A stretch of DNA of 64,000 nucleotides from contig NC_015516.1 of the NCBI RefSeq assembly GCF_000270185.1, forward strand, positions 1,039,001 through 1,103,000, written 5' to 3'. The position numbers and the translations under genes were made by a program. Every line of letters starts with the position of its first letter. Positions within the stretch are counted from its first letter, which is position 1. The notes under the pieces are model-generated. The model saw only the letters and a program-made list of their open reading frames with translations. It did not search any database and had not been told where the DNA came from. Origin of the DNA: Melissococcus plutonius ATCC 35311 (lineage in GTDB: Bacteria > Bacillota > Bacilli > Lactobacillales > Enterococcaceae). Positions 58,883-64,000 of the stretch are shown piece by piece.

Positions 58883-60238
58883 ATGACCAAAGAAAAAAAA
58901 GATAAAGGAAAATTATTCCATTATGCGAATGGACCAAGTTTAGAAGAAATTAACAATACAGTTGCCGTACCTAAAAATGCTGGCTTTTTTAAAATGTTAC
59001 TTGCTTACAGTGGACCGGGAGCATTGGTTGCCGTTGGCTATATGGATCCTGGAAATTGGATTACTTCAATTGCTGGAGGAGCAGAACATAAATATATCTT
59101 GTTAAGTGTTATTCTTTTTTCAAGTTTGATAGCAATGTTATTACAAAGCATGGCGGCAAAGTTGGGCATTGTTACGGGTCATGATTTAGCACAGGCAACT
59201 AGAGCACATACAAGTAAAAAATTAGGCTTTGTTTTGTGGATAATTACAGAATTAGCCATTATGGCAACAGATATTGCTGAAATTATTGGTGGGGCGGTTG
59301 CATTAGAGCTACTATTCGGGTTTCCTTTGTTATTGGGTGTATTAATTACAGCATTTGATGTCTTACTTTTGCTGTTTTTAACCAAATTAGGATTTCGAAA
59401 AATTGAAGTGATTGTTGTTAGTTTGATTACCATTGTTTTTTTTGTATTTGCCTATGAAGTGATTTTAGCAAATCCCAATATAAAAGAATTATTCATGGGT
59501 TTTATTCCGAATACTAAAATTGCTACAAACCAATCTACCTTATTTTTGGCTTTAGGTATTGTTGGTGCCACGGTTATGCCACATAATCTGTATCTACATT
59601 CTTCTATTTCACAGGCTAGGATGTTTGATAGAAAAAATGAGCAAGAAATCGCTAAGGCGATTCGTTTTACAATTTGGGATTCTAATCTACAATTATTTCT
59701 TGCTTTTATCGTTAATTGTTTATTATTAATTTTGGGAGCAGCCTTATTTTATGGAAAAAATAGTGAATTAGGAAAATTTGTAGATTTGTATGATGCATTA
59801 AAAAATCCATCTATTGTCGGAAAGATTGCCAGTCCTTTCCTAAGTATGTTATTCGCAATTGCTTTGTTAGCCTCTGGTCAAAATTCAACAATTACAGGAA
59901 CGTTATCAGGACAAATTGTCATGGAAGGATTTATTCATTTAAAAATGCCACTTTGGATGCGTCGTGTTATGACTCGGTTGCTTGCGATTATTCCTGTAAT
60001 TATTTGTGTAATAATTTATGGAAATAAAGAATCTGCAGTAGAAGACTTGTTATTATACACACAAGTTTTCTTAAGTATTGCTTTACCTATTTCAATTATT
60101 CCATTAACAATCTATACCAGTGATAAAAAATTAATGGGCAGGTTTGTCAATCCGTTATGGGTAAGCATTTTAGCCTGGATTATTACCATTATTTTAACCA
60201 TCTTAAACTTATTTTTGGTTTATCAAACCCTGTTTTAA
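58883..60238 (+). CDS. mntH: Nramp-family divalent metal (Mn2+) transporter
   Basis: 451 residues, about eleven membrane segments. The metal-binding motif DPGN is in [15 protein letters not shown] (helix 1), and the helix 6 motif [11 protein letters not shown] is intact. It is a proton-coupled importer of manganese and related metals in the cytoplasmic membrane. The start follows TGAGGGAT. Monocistronic. Confidence 0.94.
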   Translation: MTKEKKDKGKLFHYANGPSLEEINNTVAVPKNAGFFKMLLAYSGPGALVAVGYMDPGNWITSIAGGAEHKYILLSVILFSSLIAMLLQSMAAKLGIVTGHDLAQATRAHTSKKLGFVLWIITELAIMATDIAEIIGGAVALELLFGFPLLLGVLITAFDVLLLLFLTKLGFRKIEVIVVSLITIVFFVFAYEVILANPNIKELFMGFIPNTKIATNQSTLFLALGIVGATVMPHNLYLHSSISQARMFDRKNEQEIAKAIRFTIWDSNLQLFLAFIVNCLLLILGAALFYGKNSELGKFVDLYDALKNPSIVGKIASPFLSMLFAIALLASGQNSTITGTLSGQIVMEGFIHLKMPLWMRRVMTRLLAIIPVIICVIIYGNKESAVEDLLLYTQVFLSIALPISIIPLTIYTSDKKLMGRFVNPLWVSILAWIITIILTILNLFLVYQTLF

Positions 60239-60892
60239 ATAAACGATGAAGCTAATGAACAATTATCCGTTTTGATTCCTAAGTATTTTAGATGAATTCC
60301 TTATTAAAAAGATAAATAAGTTATACAATCATAAGTTAAGAAATCCCATTCGTTTATAGAGTAACAACCTGTTTTAAAATAAATTTATTTTGAGTGTATG
60401 GGTGTTAATGATAGTTTATCAAAACAAAAGTTACTATATTAAGAGAAAAATATAAAGTTTCAATTCATGAAGGTCATCTCCCTAAGTTGAGAAAAAGATT
60501 TAAGATAAGTTAAAAATAAAACCAGTATAAAAAACCATTGTTTAAAAACAATGGTTTTTTATACTGATTGATTTAAAAATATAAAAAATTATTGTTTTTA
60601 ATCGGTATAATAAAAAGTGTGTAACTCATTGGTAATTGGCAGCATACTAATGTAGTACAGGAATCTCAACATCTTAAATTATATTCTTTGAATGAAGAAG
60701 ATACGAAAATTTGCCCTTCAATAAATAATAAGAGAGCTAAATAAATAAACCATTACTTGAAAATATCTTCATCTGTATTTATTTATAATCAGATAATCAA
60801 CAAGAAAATAACCAATTGAGCTAGTGAATGAATAAAATCTATTTTAAAATAGTGTCATAACTTGCCTATTAATAGAAAGAGATGAATAGAGA
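60239..60892. other. Intergenic region between mntH and the LytTR gene
   Basis: About 650 bases. It contains the terminator at 60523-60568 and an open stretch at 60628-60744 that reads like a protein tail but has no start. No regulator-binding repeat like that at 61348 was seen before the LytTR gene. Confidence 0.5.
60523..60568. terminator. Terminator downstream of mntH
   Basis: A 20-bp perfect stem (60523-60542 with 60547-60566) with a very short loop and internal A6/T6 tracts. Confidence 0.8.
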
Positions 60893-61348
60893 ATGAAAAT
60901 TACAATAAATAGAATTTTAGAAAAATTAGATAGTAAAGAATCAGCCATATTTAATATTTTCCAAGTAACACCCTCTATAGAAAAAGCAATTAGTCTTTTA
61001 AAAGAAAGTAATTATACAATTGTTGCACAGAATATTGATTCCAAAGAATATGTTCAGTTAAAAATTTTAGATATTCTATATTTGGAATATTTAGAGCGAA
61101 AAATATTTTTTTATACAAATGAGAACATTCTTTTTATTAAAGATTCACTTTCAAATTTTATTAAACTATTACCAGAAGAATTTATACAGATTTCAAAAAA
61201 TACGGTCGTAAATTCTTTATCTATTGAAAAATTTTACGCAAAAAAGAATGGGAACTTTATTTTAAAAATAACAAGTCATGAAAATTTAATGATTAGTAGA
61301 CGTTATGTTCCAAATTTAAAAAAGACCTTAAAAGCTCTGAGTAATTAA
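60893..61348 (+). CDS. LytTR-type DNA-binding regulator
   Basis: 151 residues without a receiver domain. Residues ~50-150 match the LytTR DNA-binding fold: VQLKILDILYLEYLERKIFF, then FIQISKNTVVNSLSIEKF and the terminal MISRRYVPNLKKTL. The N-terminal ~45 residues are a short helical part. Such stand-alone LytTR proteins usually work with a small membrane protein that inhibits them (LytTR regulatory systems, e.g. HdrRM and BrsRM of Streptococcus mutans). Here a DUF3021 protein follows, with a likely operator in between. Confidence 0.85.
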   Translation: MKITINRILEKLDSKESAIFNIFQVTPSIEKAISLLKESNYTIVAQNIDSKEYVQLKILDILYLEYLERKIFFYTNENILFIKDSLSNFIKLLPEEFIQISKNTVVNSLSIEKFYAKKNGNFILKITSHENLMISRRYVPNLKKTLKALSN

Positions 61349-61385
61349 ACCACTTATGTATTAAAAATAACCACTTGTGTATTTT
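61348..61385 (+). promoter_or_regulatory. Predicted LytTR operator: two direct repeats 21 bp apart
   Basis: AACCACTTATGTATT at 61348-61362 is repeated as AACCACTTGTGTATT at 61369-61383, exactly 21 bp start to start. Two imperfect direct repeats on the same helix face, about two turns apart, is the known LytTR binding geometry. A TATACA box at 61416-61421 lies downstream, with no good -35, as expected of an activated promoter. Confidence 0.7.
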
Positions 61386-61419
61386 TATATGTAATTTTTA
61401 CGAAAAGTGAAGTAGTATA

Positions 61420-61452
61420 CAACTAGTTAAGTCTATGATAGTTAACTAGTTG
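61420..61452 (+). other. Hairpin in the leader of the DUF3021-ABC operon
   Basis: An 11-bp perfect stem (61420-61430 with 61442-61452) with an 11-base loop, just after the predicted -10 box. There is no T-run behind it, so it is probably not a simple terminator. It could stabilise the transcript or be a second protein-binding palindrome. Confidence 0.5.
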
Positions 61453-61497
61453 TTTGCTGCCTAAAAGTTTTAAAAAAGATAATGGGAGGATTCAAAA

Positions 61498-61884
61498 ATG
61501 AAATGGCGCACAAAAATAGCATCAAGTTTAGGCATGGGCTCATTTATTTATTTAGCTCTTATTTATTTCAATGGTTCAACAGTTGTAACTCATAAAACGA
61601 TTACCATGGTTTTTTTGATTTCTATATTTACAGGAGTTACAACTAGTATCTTTGAAGTTGAAAGAATCAGTTTTTTAACCTCCTTAATCATTCACTATAG
61701 TGTAATCACACTTTTTGTCTGTATTTTATATCGAATTAATTATCCTATTCAAAATTTCACCCATTTAATTTTGAGTATTGCAGTTGTCTATTTTGTTGCA
61801 TATAGTGTTGTAATATTTCAAAATAAATTAATTGTTAGAGAGTTAAACCACGATTTGAAGAAAAATCAGAGAGATAAATCATAA
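61498..61884 (+). CDS. DUF3021 family membrane protein
   Basis: 128 residues with four membrane segments (about 10-25, 36-52, 60-80, 90-112) and a basic C-terminal tail. This is the DUF3021 pattern, including TGVTTSIFEVERISFL after helix 2. DUF3021 proteins accompany LytTR regulators, where the membrane protein is thought to hold the regulator inactive. The ATG follows GGGAGG. It starts a probable operon with the ABC genes (27 bases to the next), driven by the operator upstream. Confidence 0.82.
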   Translation: MKWRTKIASSLGMGSFIYLALIYFNGSTVVTHKTITMVFLISIFTGVTTSIFEVERISFLTSLIIHYSVITLFVCILYRINYPIQNFTHLILSIAVVYFVAYSVVIFQNKLIVRELNHDLKKNQRDKS

Positions 61885-61911
61885 TCTACTAGATAGATTA
61901 GAAGGGGAAAG

Positions 61912-62766
61912 ATGATGTTAAAAATTCAGAATCTTCAAGTTAAGTATAAAGATGTTATAGCATTGGATCTACAGGGTGAAATGAATATTCAAGAAGATGA
62001 TATTGTTGGCATTCTAGGGCCTAATAGAGCAGGAAAATCAACCTTGATAAAAGCGATTACGAATCAGGTAACCTATACTGGATATATAAAAAAACCGAAA
62101 AATATTGCTGTTCATTTACAGGAAAATCCTTATCCCAATGTTTTGACTTGTCAAACGATTATGGAAGGATTGTTGAAAACTAAACTAAAAAAAGACGACA
62201 AGCTAATGGCATTGATCGAATATTTTGAATTTCAAAGTCTGTTAAAGAAGAAAGTAACACAATTGTCTGGTGGCCAAAAACAAAAATTAACGTTGATCAT
62301 GGTTTTATATCAAGATGCTTCTCTAACTTGCTTTGATGAAATGACAGCAGGTTTAGATTTTGAGGCACGTAATAGATTAATGGAGAAAATTCAAGAATGG
62401 TATTTAGGAAAAAATGCCACACTTTTGTTAGTCACACATTATTTTGATGAAATTGAAAAATTAGCGAATAAATTACTAATTATTAATAAAGGTAGTTTAA
62501 TCGATTTTGGTAGAGTTAAAGAGTTGTTTAAAAAATACATTGGCTATTCAACAATTATCGTTGAAGGAGACAGGAAAAAACTCACCCTTCCAACAGGCAG
62601 ACAAATTATCAGTAAGAAAGGAAAACAAGCTTTTTCTTTTTCCAGCAAAACAGCAGAAGAGGAAGTAATTAAAGTATTAGCCAGTTCAGGAAGAAAATTT
62701 TCCATTTCAAATAACAACGTTGAACTTATTTATTTGAATGCTATTAGTCAAAGTAAAAAATGTTAG
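61912..62766 (+). CDS. ABC transporter ATP-binding protein
   Basis: 284 residues. Walker A reads GPNRAGKST, with Arg where Gly is usual, but the GxxxxGKS pattern is intact. The signature is LSGGQKQKLTLIM, Walker B is LTCFDEMTAGLD, and the H-loop is LLVTHYFDE. It is probably functional. Two adjacent ATGs at 61912 and 61915 are possible; spacing from GGGG favours the second. The permease gene starts 10 bases after the stop. Likely exports or confers resistance to a peptide or drug; the substrate is unknown. Confidence 0.85.
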   Translation: MMLKIQNLQVKYKDVIALDLQGEMNIQEDDIVGILGPNRAGKSTLIKAITNQVTYTGYIKKPKNIAVHLQENPYPNVLTCQTIMEGLLKTKLKKDDKLMALIEYFEFQSLLKKKVTQLSGGQKQKLTLIMVLYQDASLTCFDEMTAGLDFEARNRLMEKIQEWYLGKNATLLLVTHYFDEIEKLANKLLIINKGSLIDFGRVKELFKKYIGYSTIIVEGDRKKLTLPTGRQIISKKGKQAFSFSSKTAEEEVIKVLASSGRKFSISNNNVELIYLNAISQSKKC

Positions 62767-62776
62767 GAGAAGTGAG

Positions 62777-63508
62777 ATGAAACATTACATCGAATTTGAA
62801 TTGAAAAATACCTTTGGATATAGTATTGGGATAATTGTTGGTGGATTATTACCATTAATGCTAGCTATAGGTGATTGTCACGCCTCCAATGATATAGAAC
62901 AAAATAGGGAGCTGGCAGAAATGACTTTTACAATGTGTCTGCCAATGATACCATTGGGATTAGTTATGCTGCCTTTTACGATCGCTTTTGCTAAAGATAT
63001 TGAGGAAGAAATATCTATACGGTTTTCTTTATTCGGTTATACAAAACTGAAACAACTGTTTGCAAAGTTTATTTCAATCCTTTTTATGGTTAATGGTATT
63101 TGTCTTCTCTATTTTCTGGTACTACAAGTTGTTCTTCCTTTACCTGTTCCTAGTTTAGCCGCCTTATTATTAATGATCTTTGGAATTTTAATAGTTACTA
63201 TTTCTTTTTATTTTTTAGCATTTACTATTGCTTGGTTTTTTAAGGGATTTAATACTGTACAAGGAATTGCCATGGTTGCCTATTTTTGAATTGCTATCCT
63301 CACTGGTACAATTGGTAGTTTTGAATTTACAGGAATAATGAAAAAAATATCAGATTTTATTCCTTTCAACTCTTTCAGGATAGAGCTGGCAAAGCATTGG
63401 ACGACAACAAGCTTTGATATGTCTAATGTATTCATACATTTAATTGTTTTTATGGTTTTTACGATTTTATTATTTTGTATTGCAAATATTTATTCAATTA
63501 AAAAATGA
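62777..63508 (+). pseudogene. ABC-2 type permease with in-frame TGA stop
   Basis: The ATG at 62777 has AGGAG upstream; an in-frame open stretch before it lies inside the ATPase gene. Five or six membrane segments are encoded up to TGA 63287-63289, after QGIAMVAYF. The same frame then continues for 72 codons to TGA 63506-63508 and contains the last expected helix (FIHLIVFMVFTILLFCIANI). A TGG-to-TGA change would explain it, giving a ~243-residue intact protein. As written, the last quarter is missing, so the exporter is probably dead or altered. Confidence 0.75.
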
Positions 63509-64000
63509 GGAGAGAAAGGTTTAGAATAAAAAAATAATATACATGTAATTTGTAGCATTTTCTATCTCATATTGTTGTTATAACCTATTCTGTTAATATG
63601 CAAATGGCTACATTAGTTTTTTGTATATTGTGTTCAAATGCATTGAGATTTCATTTTAGAAAATAAGAATAGAATAATTAGTTAGAAAGATATCGAAATA
63701 TCAAGATAAAAAATACAGAAAATTCGGACTATTTAAGATTTTTATCAAAATTTAGAGAGGAAGAAAGATGACCCTACAAATTGAGAATTATTTAAAAGCT
63801 AATTGTTTATTTTAAATATATTTTTTCAGTATAATCTGATAGGTTGTTTTATAGTGCATAACATTAAAAATAGCAATTAATAAATCTTTGAATACTAAAC
63901 CTACTAAAAAGAGAAGTGAAGAAAACTTCTGATTCAATGAATAATGGAATCTTTTCAAGCAGTTTATTTTATAAAGGAGCTTTTTTGTTCATTTTAATCA
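63509..64000 (+). other. Right-edge intergenic region
   Basis: About 490 AT-rich bases. The only coding-like item is a 15-codon ORF at 63768-63815 with a good ribosome site (AGAGGAAG). Near 63975 an AAAGGAG is followed by TTG, possibly the start of a gene cut off by the window end, or part of a hairpin. Neither is certain. Confidence 0.3.

Noticed and set aside
61420-61452. Hairpin considered as a terminator before the DUF3021 gene
   Set aside because: No T-run follows it, and it lies right at the predicted transcription start.
63287-63289. TGA read as tryptophan in the ABC permease
   Set aside because: Tryptophan is encoded by TGG throughout the window and TGA is used as a normal stop (e.g. 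rexB, nearby genes), so a changed genetic code is not supported.

Overview
This is an AT-rich Gram-positive (Firmicutes) chromosome segment, almost certainly Enterococcaceae. The gene orders match that group: zapA-cvpA-mutS2-trxA-uvrC, pbp1A-recU-ypsA-gpsB-rnpB-ypsC, dnaD-nth, rexB-rexA, and an RNase PH/RdgB fusion. The dNTP triphosphohydrolase closely resembles the Enterococcus faecalis EF1143 type. The low GC, the very poly-A-rich coding sequence and several broken genes make Melissococcus plutonius my best guess. That species call is inference, not proof.

Layout. 0.3-6.2 kb: cell division and repair genes (zapA, cvpA, mutS2, trxA, uvrC). 6.6-9.8 kb: a carbohydrate ABC importer (lipoprotein plus two permeases) with no ATPase of its own. 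10.1-12.2 kb: a NatA/NatB-like ABC exporter. 12.6-14.2 kb, minus strand: aspartate 4-decarboxylase without its usual antiporter. 14.5-18.4 kb: pgi, an isolated protein with a phage-tail-like N-terminus, an AT-rich 1.1-kb gap that holds a small membrane ORF, and signal peptidase I. 18.7-26.1 kb: RexB/RexA recombination nuclease; rexA is frameshifted. 26.3-30.1 kb: a T-box leader and pheS-pheT; pheT is frameshifted. 30.4-33.1 kb: murI, the rph-rdgB fusion and a phosphodiesterase. 33.4-36.7 kb: CBS-domain protein, MscS channel, aldo/keto reductase, glyoxalase. 36.8-39.9 kb, minus strand: lipL, dNTPase and HAD phosphatase operon. 40.4-41.5 kb: DUF1934 protein and rpoE. 41.8-46.4 kb: phosphoketolase and a small island of membrane-anchored accessory proteins, two of them damaged, lying between rpoE and pyrG. 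46.8-48.6 kb: pyrG with a CTP-sensing attenuator. 48.8-54.7 kb: pbp1A, recU, ypsA, gpsB, rnpB, ypsC. 55.1-60.2 kb: dnaD, nth, a frameshifted glycerophosphodiesterase and mntH. 60.9-63.5 kb: a LytTR regulator, a DUF3021 membrane protein and an ABC transporter whose permease has a premature stop.

Two themes stand out. First, six genes are interrupted: four by one-base changes in A-homopolymers (rexA, pheT, a small membrane protein, glycerophosphodiesterase) and two by in-frame stops (DUF4352 protein, ABC permease). Because pheT is essential, at least some of these must be sequencing errors or must be rescued by slippage; three of the four fall on tracts where a -1 shift restores the frame exactly. 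Second, the LytTR/DUF3021/ABC locus carries a pair of direct repeats spaced exactly 21 bp, a convincing LytTR operator, between the regulator and its putative membrane partner. I see no IS element, CRISPR array, tRNA or rRNA gene.
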